Source: Cinclus cinclus (Eukaryota > Chordata > Aves > Passeriformes > Cinclidae). From it: a stretch of 64,000 nt of DNA. This document shows positions 33,761-43,288 of this stretch, in pieces. A program made the position numbers and the translations under genes. Below the pieces are notes generated by a model. It was given only the letters and a program-made list of their open reading frames with translations, had not been told where the DNA came from and searched no databases. Where the stretch lies: positions 248,001-312,000 of the forward strand of contig NW_026912127.1 of NCBI RefSeq assembly GCF_963662255.1. Reading direction: 5' to 3'. The stretch's first letter is position 1. Each line of letters opens with the position of its first letter.

Positions 33761-34426
33761 TTAGTGGAAACTCTGTTGGTGTATGATCAAGTTAGAGTGC
33801 TGTGAGAATCTCCTCCCACACTCCCCACACCCGTAGGGCGTCTCCCCAGTGTGGATGCGCCGGTGCCTGACGAGGGTGCAGTTTTGCTTGACGCCCCTCC
33901 CACAGTCAGGGCAGCAGAAGGGCCTCTCATCCATGTGAATGCGATAGTGCTTGAGCAGATCAGAACTGCTCTGAAATCTCTTCCAGCACTTATCACACTC
34001 AAAGGGCCTCTCCCCTGTGTGGCTCCTTTGGTGGACAGTCAATTCTGAACTTATCCTGAAGCTCTTTCCGCATTCCCCACGTTCATAGGGCCGCTCCCCC
34101 GTGTGGATTCTCCAGTGGCAGATGAGGTTGGATTTCTGACTGAAGCTCTTCCCAACTTTTGAGCACTTGTGGGGCTTCTTCCCATCATGAAGCTGCTCAT
34201 GGACCACCAGCTCCAAGCTCTGGCCGCGTCTTTCCTCCTGGGATCCCCGTGATCTGCACTTGCAGCCCCTCCTCATGCGGGATCTCCAGGGCTTTTCCTC
34301 CCCGTTGGATTGCTGCACCGTGGAGCTGCTCAAAACGGCCTCTTCCACGAGGTTCTGCTGCGGGGATTTGTCCTTCCTGGTCTCCTTCCCCTGCTCCATC
34401 GGGCCAAGGTTGGGGAATGGGAAATC
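33761..34426 (-). CDS. C2H2 zinc-finger protein, copy A (degenerating)
   Basis: This is the last coding exon of a zinc-finger gene. I start it at 34426, where a CAG acceptor precedes GATTTCCC and where paralogue D has the same acceptor; the open frame itself extends to 34546. It has an acidic N-terminal segment (NLGPMEQ, then QQNLVEEAV) and five finger units linked by HTGERP-type linkers. Finger 1 lacks its second Cys (CSKVG), finger 2 its first Cys (YERGEC), finger 3 is intact, finger 4 is CPDC with an altered core, and finger 5 ends HQQSFH. The exon joins the GPME segment directly to the KDKSPQQ segment, so the short intron of copy C has been deleted. A DNA-binding nuclear protein is implied, but weakened. 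Confidence 0.75.
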   Translation of the reverse strand, partial: DFPFPNLGPMEQGKETRKDKSPQQNLVEEAVLSSSTVQQSNGEEKPWRSRMRRGCKCRSRGSQEERRGQSLELVVHEQLHDGKKPHKCSKVGKSFSQKSNLICHWRIHTGERPYERGECGKSFRISSELTVHQRSHTGERPFECDKCWKRFQSSSDLLKHYRIHMDERPFCCPDCGRGVKQNCTLVRHRRIHTGETPYGCGECGRRFSQHSNLIIHQQSFH

Positions 34427-34914
34427 CTGGTTTGTGGGAAAACAAGGTCTGAGCACGCTGGGTTTGATGGTCCCTCTGCCCGAGGGCAGCTGGAGAAGCC
34501 AGGGCCCCTTGCAGCCTCGGGGAGCCCAGAGCCCGCTCAGCACCAACCTCCCGCACCCCTCCAGGCTGCCGGGGGTCCCCCGGCTCCGGGTCCAGCAAGA
34601 TCCCTGCCCTGCAAAAAACCCCTCCCGGAGACCCTTCCGCCGACTGATTTGGGACGAGCTTCCCCTCCCAGCTCACCTGCGGAGTCCGAGGGGGGGTGAT
34701 GCTGCCGCAGCCGAGGGAGTTGCTGCCTGAGGGGAAAACTGCGTGTTTCTGCGGCTGCTACTCTCCCTCCCGTTCTGCCCTGGGGGATTCCAAAGCAGCT
34801 GCGCCCGCGGGGCACTGGGAGCGATACTAGGAGCACTGGAAGCGATACTGAGAGCCCCAGAAAGGAATTGGCAGCGCTATCCCTGCCAGGACCGCTCTTA
34901 CTGGGAGCACTGGC

Positions 34915-35052
34915 TGCAGCCGGCGGTGGGCGGGGCCACATACAAGGGCATGGTTATGCAAATCCAGAGCGATCGCGCGCTGTAATTGGTGGGAGGGAGG
35001 ACCGCGGGGTTTCCCCAGTCACGTGAGGATCGACGTGGGGGGGGGGCTGGGG
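34915..35052. promoter_or_regulatory. Bidirectional promoter, copy A
   Basis: Elements in order: GC box GGGCGGGGC (34928), octamer ATGCAAAT (34956-34963), GCGATCGCGCGC, inverted CCAAT box (ATTGG, 34985) and CACGTG (35020-35025). The zinc-finger gene leads off to the left and a 16-nt coding exon to the right. The same order recurs in copies C and D. This copy keeps all motifs although its right-hand gene seems to be lost. Confidence 0.75.
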
Positions 35053-35068
35053 ATGGCGGCGGCGTCGG
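35053..35068 (+). other. Plus-strand first coding exon, copy A
   Basis: ATGGCGGCGGCGTCGG followed by a GTGAG donor. Copies C (51930) and D (59985) have an ATGGCGGCG exon of the same length with the donor at the same offset. I do not recognise the gene; a minisatellite occupies the start of the intron and no second exon was found. Confidence 0.55.
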
Positions 35069-36210
35069 GTGAGAGGGGACGGGAACCGGGAATGGGGACG
35101 GGGAATGGGAACCGGGTTCGGGAACGGGAAGTGTGACTGGGAATGGGGACTTGGAATGGGACGGGGAATGGGACCGGGAATACGGGACAGGAACCGGGAA
35201 TGAGAGCGGGGATGGGAATATGGGAGCAGGTCAGGGAATGTGGGAGCAGCAAGCAGAGAGAGAATATGGGATGGGGATTAGTGTTCAGAAGTGTTCCAGT
35301 GAAACACCCCGGGGCTGTGAGCTCTGCAGCTGGGCCTGCCCTGGGCTGCTGCGGCCCAGGGCCCCAAGGCTGGAGCTGCAGCCTTGCTCCTGTGTCAAGA
35401 ACAGGAGCCTCGTGCAGGCCCATGGCCCTTGCATGGCCCCACTATGAGGGAGGGCTCTGAGGCACAGGGGTGCTGGCAGGATGGGCTGCTGTGGCCAGCT
35501 GGGGGCCTCTGAGCAATGCCCAAAGCCTTGTACTCTCTGCAGCTGGCCAAGGAGAGCAGCAGGGCTGAAGGGTTCATGTGGCACGGCAGCCCCAGCTGTG
35601 AAACCCTCGGCCCCCATGGGAGAGGCGGCCCTCAGGAATGGGACTGGGAATACAGGACAGCACTGGGAATGGAACTGGGAATGGGACCAGGAATGGAGAC
35701 CAAGATCTGGAATGAGACCGGGAATGGGGGTGGGGACTGAGAAAGGGCACCGGGGAACAGGGACTGGAAATAAGGACAGCGACTGGCAATACAGGAATGG
35801 GACCGGGAATACAGGGCTGGGACTGGGATTGGAGACAGTGACTGGGAATGGACCCCAAATACGGGACACAAGCGGGAATGGGACCAGGGATGCAAACATG
35901 GGTATGGGACAGGGAATATGGAAAGAGCAACCAGAGAGAGAATATGGGATGTGGATTAGGAAGATTGGGAACCTGAGTACGGGAGCAGAACTAGGAATGT
36001 GAACTTTGGAACAAGACAGGGACTATAGAAATGGAAGTATGGAACTGGAGCAGAACTGGGAATATGTCAGTGGGAACAGGACAAGGAATATGGGCCTGGG
36101 AATTTGGGAAAGGCAACCAGACAGAGAATTCAGGACACTGACAGGGAATGAGACCTCGAATGGGATCCAAACTGGCATGGGAGCAGGAGTGGGGTGACTT
36201 GGGAATGGGC
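35069..36210. repeat. GGGAATGGGAC-type minisatellite, copy A
   Basis: Irregular units of GGGAATGGGACCGGGAATA type fill 35069-35280 and 35630-36210. A non-repetitive 350-bp insert (35280-35630) separates the two parts. The array fills what would be intron 1 of the plus-strand gene. Long open frames on both strands here are repeat artefacts. Confidence 0.85.
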
Positions 36211-36480
36211 TGGGGGCAAGGGAGCTGGCAGCAGGGACAGGGGGATCCTGGACAAGGCACACCAGGGACCGGGATGGGGGGACATGGGGACAGTTCCAGG
36301 GCAGGGGGTCCTTGGTCAGCTGCCCCAGAAACTCTGCCAGGGTGTCCCAGTGCCGACAGAGCTGCTGGGCCTGCAGTGCCCAAAGCCCTGAGCAACCCCC
36401 AAGTCCCTCTGAGGAACCCTGAAGTCCCACGAACCCAGCATCCCCCACATCCCCTGGAAGATCCCCCCATGTCCCCTTCC
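36211..36480. other. Conserved spacer between zinc-finger units A and B
   Basis: It matches 60416-60704 between units D and E (for example CTGCCCCAGAA-CTCTGCCAG and ACATCCCCTGGAAGATCCCCC). It shows that both pairs descend from one arrangement of two zinc-finger units in tandem. Confidence 0.7.
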
Positions 36481-36713
36481 ACATCTTAGTTCAACATCTT
36501 TATTTCTGCCCCAGTTTTGGGTGTTTGGAAAGGACAAAGAGAAATGCAAAGAAAATACAGGTAACGGGGAGCCAGGAGGATGTGGATCCCCCAGCCAGGT
36601 GTCTCCCCAACATGGATCAGTGGCACCACAGATCACCAGGACTCTGCCCACCCAGGGTCACTGGAGATCATCCAATGCAGACCCTGCCATGGGGGATGGA
36701 GCTGGAGGAACAC

Positions 36714-38091
36714 AGTCTTGGTTTAAAGACAGGTGTCTGCTGAGGAAGACAGGAGCCTCTCTTGAAATGGAAAATGTAAACTCTCTCTCTCTCTGTTATA
36801 ACTTTGAGATTAAGGAGCTCTCAGGCAAAGATATGGGAATAGGAATATCAGATTTTTACTGGGAAAATTAAAAGTATAGTAATATTAAAAAGAAAACACT
36901 GATAGAGTTAGAATGCAACCTGACACCCTATTGGTCACAGTGTTGGTAGCAGTCTGATTACATGCAGGCTATAGTTTTACTGGAGTGACAGATGTGGTTT
37001 TGTTGAAGCAATGATTTTGGAGAAGGGTGTGTTCTTTTTGATTTTTTTTTTTTTTAAGATTTACTGGTGATGAAGCTGGGCCTGGTCTTTCTGGTCTTTC
37101 TCTAGGAATTTAGTGGGAAAAGGTTGCTGTGATATTTCAAATTTTAGATTTTATTTAGGTAGGAAATGCTTGGCTCTTCCCCTTGGGTGGGGCATTTCAA
37201 ATGGGATGATGTAATTTGATTAATCATGCAGCGAGACTTAATGGCTTATTAACAGAAAATACCTTTGTTATAAATGAGAAAGAAAGTCTCCATATTTAGC
37301 AAAATTTAAGTTGCTTTATTTGATATAGACGGAGCAAGCAGCGCTGGGGAACGTGAGGGGTCAGCGCCCACTCCACGCTCTGTCAAACCTTGGTTTGCAG
37401 CTCCTTTTTATAGGATGTTTTTCCTCGTAGTAATCAATAACTGTTATTTTTTTTGTTGTCATAATTCTGCCAGGTAAGCGGTGGTGGTCAAAAAAACATC
37501 CATGGGACCGCTTGTGAAATCTCTGGACAATTTGTCAAGTAACCATCTGGTTTTGGTAGATAAAGAACAGCAGAAGTGGGAAGTCTGGTCTTAGCAGATA
37601 GGTTGCAATTGATTACACAAAGGCAGGAAATCTGATTTTGCAAAATCTTTCAGGCTGTGGGAAATCCTCATTTTGCAAACTGGTATTGAATACAATTTAC
37701 TAAAAAACACAATATTCATAACAGGGGTATTTAAAGAGAATTATTTAATCATATATATTTTTCTCTATTTTTCTCTATCTAATGTCCATGCTTCATTTCA
37801 GACCTAAGTATTCTGGTTTATACAAACCCCACTACTTTTATGATTGACACGAATCTTTTATCAATTATCACACCTTCCTGGACAAAGGATGGGTCCTGAA
37901 AGGGGTAAACAAAACTACCCCACCTGGCTTTAACAGCTGGCCTATTAACAGAAGATATTTCCCCCTGCCCCCTGGAGTTATGATGGATGGGTCATGGAAG
38001 AGAGAAGGAACACTGCTCCACCTGCTTTTAACAGATGGTGATAGAATATATACTTGTGGTTAACATCTTACATTGCAACCTTAGACTGGCA
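36714..38091 (-). mobile_element. Old LTR related to family B (ERVL-like), itself interrupted
   Basis: Read on the minus strand, it starts TGCCAGTCTAAGG and shares TATATTCTAT-ACCATCTG and ATATCTTCTGTTAAT blocks with the solo LTR at 9051. Its end shares CATATCTTTGCCTGAGAGCTC and CACCTGTC-TTAAACCA with the LTRs at 42528 and 48592. It is diverged and holds a CT run and a T run. A family A solo LTR (37266-37872) sits inside it. Confidence 0.7.
37266..37872 (-). mobile_element. Solo LTR, family A, with 4-bp target duplication
   Basis: On the minus strand it starts TGTGATAATTGATAAAAG and ends TTATAACA. It is flanked by CCTT on both sides (37262-37265 and 37873-37876), as made by gammaretrovirus-like integrases. 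It is 607 bp against 557 bp for the copy at 8447. The lack of internal sequence shows LTR-LTR recombination after insertion. Confidence 0.92.
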
Positions 38092-38215
38092 CAAAGCTCT
38101 TCTTGCACTCCGGGCACTTGCAGGGCTTCCCTCAGTGGTGCATCTTGGTATCTGGTGAAATGAGAGCTCTGTGAGAAGCTCTTCCCACACTTGGGGCACT
38201 CATGGGGCCTGAGAC

Positions 38216-38257
38216 ATCACAAGGGGCAGGGCTGTGATGTGCTCTGGTACCTGTGAC
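38216..38257. repeat. CATCACAAGG repeat, left unit
   Basis: One unit of the repeat whose other three units follow the inserted LTR at 38831. The array was split by that insertion. Confidence 0.85.
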
Positions 38258-38828
38258 TGAAGGCTGGTAGGGGGTCTTTTGAGATTCAATGCTTCAGACC
38301 CAGGAAGCTGCCAGCCTTCCCAGAGAGAGAGAGTCCTGCAAGGAACTGCCTTCTAGGGGATCTTCTGTCTGTTCTCCTGGCCACTGGATAAGCCTCAGGA
38401 AGGGGTAGCTGTGGCCACAAGTCATCAGCTCTGGTCAGTGATTTAATCTCAGCGATTCCAGCTCTGCTTGCAAGGCTTTCCCAGGCTGCCTCAGGGACAG
38501 AGAGACGGGAAGCGTCTTATGGCAAATTCCACAAAGATTCCTTTATTATTCAGCAGCTCTGTGAAGGGAGCCAGGAACGACTGCTCCCTAGAGAACTGAG
38601 GGAAATAACTGAGGTTTTTATGGGAGAGAGCAAGGGGGAAAGACCAATTGGTTACAAAGGATTAACATGGATACTAGGGCATGGTGGGATAAGAGAAGCT
38701 ATTCAGTAGCTCACCATGACAAGAAAAGGTGTGCTAACCTAATGAGCATCCTTCTAGGAGGGTTGAGATAAGCTAATCACAGCCCACTCAAGGGAAATTC
38801 CTCTAAGGCAAAGCCATGGGCCTCCACA
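38258..38828 (-). mobile_element. Solo LTR with 6-bp target duplication
   Basis: On the minus strand it begins TGTGGAGGCCC and ends CAGCCTTCA. It contains CCCATAAAAACC and GAATAATAAAGG as promoter and poly(A) signals. Flanks are TGTGAC (38252-38257) and TTTGAC (38829-38834), a 6-bp duplication with one mismatch, which fits a class II element. Confidence 0.82.
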
Positions 38829-38975
38829 TTTGACATCACAAGGAGCAGGGCTGTGATGTGCTCTGGAGCCTGTGACATCACAAGGGGCAGGACTGTGATG
38901 TGCTCTGGTGCCTGTGACATCACAAGGAGCAGGGCTGGCTGTGATTTGTTTGGTGCCTGTGAAATCCCAAGGGCA
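38829..38975. repeat. CATCACAAGG tandem repeat, right units
   Basis: Three units of about 46 bp (TGACATCACAAGGAGCAGGG, then CTGTGATGTGCTCTGG-GCCTG) with a decayed fourth. Together with 38216-38257 they formed one array. Confidence 0.88.
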
Positions 38976-39340
38976 GTGTCACAGTGGGGGCAGCTCTCAA
39001 TGTCCCCACAGGTCACTCTGTCCAGTGCAGCCGTGCCAGCGGTCACTGCGCACTCGGGGGAGGCTGGGCTGGACGGGGATCCGGGCAGAGACGCCGCCCC
39101 CGGGACTGGAGTCTCCCCCTGCCTCTGGGCCCAGCCCCTGGTGGGAGTGCCTTGGGCACAGCACGGGGCTGCTGCTGGGCCAGGGGGAGAGCCCCTGCCA
39201 GCTGCCTGGGCCCTTCTGATGCCTGTGCCACATCCCTGTGGCTCCTGTCCCTGCTGCTCCCTGCCACCTTCACTCCCTCCATCAAAGCACCACTCAACCT
39301 CTTCACAGTGACCTGTGAAAAGAAAGAGAGAAAGAAAGAA
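38976..39340. other. Unassigned C+G-rich stretch
   Basis: Open on several frames of both strands, with no domain recognised. Confidence 0.35.
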
Positions 39341-40410
39341 TGAGAGAAAGGAAGTGTTGTCAGATGACCCTGGCTGGATGGCCGACACCCACCAAAGCTG
39401 CTCTCTCACTCCTCTCCAGATACGGACAGGAGACAGAAAACAGAATGAAGGCTTACTGGGTTGAGATAAGGACTGGGACATATCACTTAGCAAATGTCAC
39501 AATGGGTGAAACAGGTCTGAAATTGGTGATATTAATTGAATTAACTGCTCTCCAAATCAGACCAGGAGAGTGAGAAGTAAGATAACTGTATCTTCTGCCC
39601 ATCCCTCCCTCTTTCCCAGCTCTGCCTCCTCCCCCAGTGGGTGCAGGGAGATGGGGAATGGGGGTTCTGGTCAGTTCATCACATGTTGTTTCTCCTGCTG
39701 CTGCTCAGGGAGAGGAGCCGTTCCCCTGCTGCACCATGGGGTCCCTCCCTGAGACGCTTCTCCATGAACTTCTCCAAGGTGAGTTCATCTCAGGGACAGC
39801 AGTTCTTCATAAACTGCTGCAATGTGGGTCACGTTCCTATGGGCTCGCAAGTCCTACCAGGACCCTGCTCCAGCGTGGGCTTCTCTCTCCACGGGTTGCT
39901 GGTCCCTGCCAGGTCCCTGCTCCAGCACGGGTTTCTCATGGGGTCACAGCCTCCACTCAGGCGTCCCCCTGCTCTGGCATGGGCCCCTCCAGGCGCTGCA
40001 GGTGCACCTCTGCACTCTGTGCCCTCCATGGGCTGCAGGGGCCCAGCTGCCTCACCAGGGACTGCACCACAGAATCTCAGGGCAATCAGCTCCAGCACCT
40101 GCAGTAGCTCCTGCCCCTCCTCCTGCCCTGCCCTGGCTGTGTGCACAGTTGTTCCTCTCATGTTCTCGCCCTGCTCTTCCCTGGCCACAGTTACAACTGC
40201 ACAAGAACTGCTTTTCTTCAGTCTGTTTTCCCAAAGGTGTTCCCACCATTTCTACCTGGCCCAGCCTTGGCCAGCGGCTGGTCCGTCCTGGAGCCAGCTG
40301 GCGTTGACTCTGCAGGACATGGAGGAGCAGGTGCTTCCAGCAGCCTCTCACAGAAGGTGCTTCTAGAGACCCCCCATACCAAAACCTGGCCTGGCAAACC
40401 TAGTATAAGT
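39341..40410 (+). mobile_element. Interspersed repeat of a type common in songbird genomes
   Basis: It consists of blocks of the form CTGCTCCAGCGTGGG / CTCCACGGG / GGTCACAGCCTCC and ends with a TGGCCAGCGGCTGGTCCGTC, GGACATGGAGGA and CAAAACCTGGC series. From memory, sequence of this kind recurs in many songbird transcripts and gene predictions. I take it to be part of a retroviral or other high-copy repeat. The 241-codon plus-strand frame inside it lacks domain features and I do not call it a gene. Confidence 0.5.
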
Positions 40411-41030
40411 GTGGTAGGGTTTTTATTACCATGATTAATTCTTATTATCGCTATTAGCTCTATTATTGCTATCAATAGTACAGTTATTCTTAGTTGTGTT
40501 ATAATTAGTACAGGTATTTTTAGTCTTTTTGACTATTAATCGTTGCTTTATTAGACATCAGAATAAAAGTTCTTAATTGCAAGTAGAAGGTAGGAGTTTG
40601 GCAGCTGCTCTCCCTGCCCTATTCTGTGTCATTGCTGCGTGTGAAGCGGCAGCTGCCAGGACCCCCCATTTCCCTGGTTTGGGAAATTGGATGGCATTGC
40701 TCACATGTCAGAAAGAGAGGCCTGATTCCAATTAAATGCATTGCCTGAGCTCTTGTAGTCGCAATGCTCAAAGCTTGTTTTCTAACGTTGCTGACTTGCT
40801 CAGCTTCTGTTCATATTTGCGATTTTGGACCAAAATGTTGTCAGATGTGATTTTGCAAGGTTTTCTGTAATGAGCTGTCTGTTTTGCTCTTGGATTTCTT
40901 AATGGTGGGTCAGAACGGAATGCAGCATTTTGGGTGGGAGCCCTTCAGTCTGATCTGGGACTGTCTGAGCAGCAGCTGGTTTTGCACCTGTAAGCAGAGA
41001 TAGCAAAGATTGCATGAAGTGAATATTGTG
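40411..41030. other. Unassigned A/T-rich stretch
   Basis: It includes an (A/T)-rich run of ATTATTGCTATTA-like phrases at 40430-40550. No gene or element ends are seen. Confidence 0.35.
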
Positions 41031-41337
41031 CCCGGTTGCGGAAGCCGTAGCGCCTGGCGAGCGCGGGGCAGCTGCCGGGATCTTCGGGGCACGGAGGAGC
41101 CGCAGACGGACGTTGCAAGTGGCTCCTTCGGGGCAGGATTTTGTCCCGATGCGGGGGAATTGCCGCGGGCTGGGCGGGCTGGGGCCTCTGCCGAGCGCCG
41201 CCGCCTTTCCCCGGGAGCCCCCGGGCAGAGCTCTGTGCTCAGGGCCGAGGGCCAGGCACCCGCTCGGCGGCTCCGAGACGGCAGAGTTTTGGGGGTGCCA
41301 CTGTTGGGGGCAGTGCCGGGGGAGTTGCCCCGGGCTG
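41031..41337. other. CpG-rich segment
   Basis: Dense CpG over about 300 bp, like a small CpG island, directly left of the point where homology with duplicated copy D begins. No start codon or exon can be assigned. It may be a promoter remnant or a GC-rich transposon piece. Confidence 0.45.
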
Positions 41338-42527
41338 GAGACTCAAGGGCGCCGAGGATGGCGAGCACCCAGTCCATGTGGCATGGGACAGCTGCGGACA
41401 TGCCTGGGGGGCAACCTGTGTGGGGGCTGAGGAGGTTTAAGAAGTTGGAGAGGATTGGAGGAGGGGGAAGGCACCCAAAAACGTACCAGAAGCAAGAAGG
41501 TGCCTGAATTTAGGGGAAAGGATGGAAAATGGGGGAAAGGATCCAAAAGATGAGGAAGGGAAGCAAAATAAGGGGAAAGGAAACAAAATAAATGGTAAAG
41601 ACTCAAAAGAGGGGGAAAGACACAAAATAGGGGATAAAGTATCCAGAATAGGGAGAAAGTATCCAAAATAAGGGGGGAAGACCCAAAATCCAAGGAGAAA
41701 AGGTTTCATGGGGTGTCATAACTGTCATGGTGTGTCCCTACGTGTGCTGGGGTGGGTGCAGACACTCAGCACCAGGAGCAGCCACGGAAACATCCTGAGG
41801 GACACAGGGAGACTCTGCAGGACATGGGCTGGGGACCTTGGAGGATCAGGCCCCACCAGGGGTGGAGGACAGGAACATAGGAGGAGACATGGGGGCACAT
41901 GGAAGGGGACAGGGACACACAGAGGTAATGGCCACAGTGGAGGATGAGGACAAATGGAGGGGAAGGGACACAGTGCCACCAGGACACACAGCAGGGGACA
42001 ACATTGCCACACCTGTGGGGACACTGCCACTAGGACACCACTGGTGACACCCTGCATGGGACACTGCTGGTGGCACTGACATTTGCGCTGTCCTCAGAGG
42101 TGGTTGGGCTCCCCTGAGGGTGGTGGCCCTGGTACACTGTGGTGGCTGTCACTTGCTTCCACACCCCTTGTCACCAACTGAACAAGCCCTGACAACAACT
42201 TGTCGACAACCCTCCCGCCCTGGTGGATGGTGACATTCAGCTGGGATACTGCAGCAGTGATGGTGGGAATGTGGTGGCAGGAACTGCATTAGGCAGTGCT
42301 TTGCCATGGCTGAGATGAAGGTGCTGGTGGCATTGATGCTGTCCCAGTTCGTGTCCCCACCCATGTCCATGTACCTTCATGTCCCCAGCTGGGTCTGTGT
42401 CCCCATCCATGTCTATGTCTCCATGAAAGGCTGTGTCCCCTCACGTCCCCATCCATGACCTCACCCATGTCCTTGTCCGCCACATGTCCCCATCCATGCC
42501 TTACTTCAACATTTTATTTTAACCCCA
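41338..42527 (+). repeat. Duplicated block, copy C left part
   Basis: Colinear with 56578-57536: GACTCAAGGG start, a purine-rich tract of about 30-bp irregular units (GGGGAAAGGATCCAAAA type, 41430-41705 against 56750-56895), a stretch of GGACA-rich sequence, the P450-like exon, and CATGTCCCCATCCATG phrases. It ends at the insertion point of the ERVL-type element. Confidence 0.82.
42273..42352 (+). pseudogene. Cytochrome P450 family 4-like heme exon remnant (copy C)
   Basis: GTGGCAG acceptor-like sequence is followed by RNCIRQCFAMAEMKVLVAL and MLSQFV, the heme-Cys loop and start of the following helix. The Gly after CI is Arg. The open frame runs on into CATGTCC-rich sequence without further P450 features. 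Confidence 0.62.
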
Positions 42528-43222
42528 TGTTGAGGGTTAGTTCTTTCTATTTTTTTTTTTCCCTCTGTGGAATTTTCCCCATTGTCATGCTAAGATACCT
42601 GTTGACTGGGCCCTGGTGACAAGGGGGAGGGGACGGGAGGGAAGAAGCAAGCCCTGCGAGATTCAAACAGCCAGAAGAGGAAGAGGAAGGCTGGGCCTCG
42701 GCCCATTTCCCCCACGGAGTTCGGACGAGAAGGACGATCGCCGTCTGTGTCCCATCCCAGCGTCGGGAAACCACCATCGGACCCTGCCCGGCTGTCTTCT
42801 CGCTGTGAACTACCACCATCCAGCACTCTACTGAGCACCGGGACCGACACCGTGAGCGGAGAGCTCTCTCTCCATCTCTCTCTCCCCCTGGGACAGCTCT
42901 GCCATCACCCCCAGCCCTCCTGCAGCTCTGCGGGAGCCACCCGCCCCCAGCACCGGGAACTGCAGCTCAGGGAAAAGGTGCCTGCAGCCAAAAAACACTG
43001 GGACTGAGTTACTGTTCTGTTTGTGGGTAATTTCATAGCTGTTGTTGTTCTTGTTTGTCTTGTTAAATATACTAGTAAAGAACTGTTATTCCTACCCCCA
43101 TATCTTTGCCTGAGAGCTCTCTTAATTCCGAAATTATAATAATCGGAAGAATCATATTTTCTTTCAGTCCAAGGGGAAGCTTCTGCTTTCCTTGGCAAAC
43201 ACCTGTCCTTCAAACCAGGACA
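42528..43222 (+). repeat. 5' LTR of the ERVL-type provirus
   Basis: Starts TGTTGAGGGTTAG and ends AACCAGGACA. The paired copy is at 48592. Its end region (from CATATCTTTGCCTGAGAGC) is shared with the older LTR at 36714. Confidence 0.93.
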
Positions 43223-43227
43223 GATTT

Positions 43228-43245
43228 TGGCGCCCAACGTGGGGC
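43228..43245 (+). other. Primer binding site, tRNA-Lys
   Basis: TGGCGCCCAACGTGGGGC, 5 nt after the LTR. It is a perfect complement of the tRNA-Lys(CTT) 3' end. Confidence 0.9.
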
Positions 43246-43288
43246 CCGAGGGCATTGAGAGAAAAGGGTGAAAAAGGAATAACAGTTC

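Larger units (their letters stand above)
36481..38215 (-). pseudogene. Zinc-finger unit B, split by LTRs and truncated
   Basis: The 3' untranslated part (36481-36713) is followed, after an inserted LTR, by the last finger (38092-38215): [20 protein letters not shown], with the final His lost, and a decayed end containing CKCPECKKSF. The gene then stops where the CATCACAAGG tandem repeat begins. Only one finger remains. Confidence 0.75.

Noticed and set aside
35285..35930. Open frames in the copy A minisatellite (both strands)
   Set aside because: Periodic translation of GGGAATGGGAC units. No gene signal beyond the repeat.
39641..40366. 241-codon plus-strand frame as a host gene
   Set aside because: It lies in sequence I take for a high-copy songbird repeat. 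No domain, and overlapping frames are equally open.
41010..41507. 165-codon plus-strand frame across the CpG-rich segment
   Set aside because: All plus frames are open because of base composition, and homology with copy D starts in the middle of the frame.
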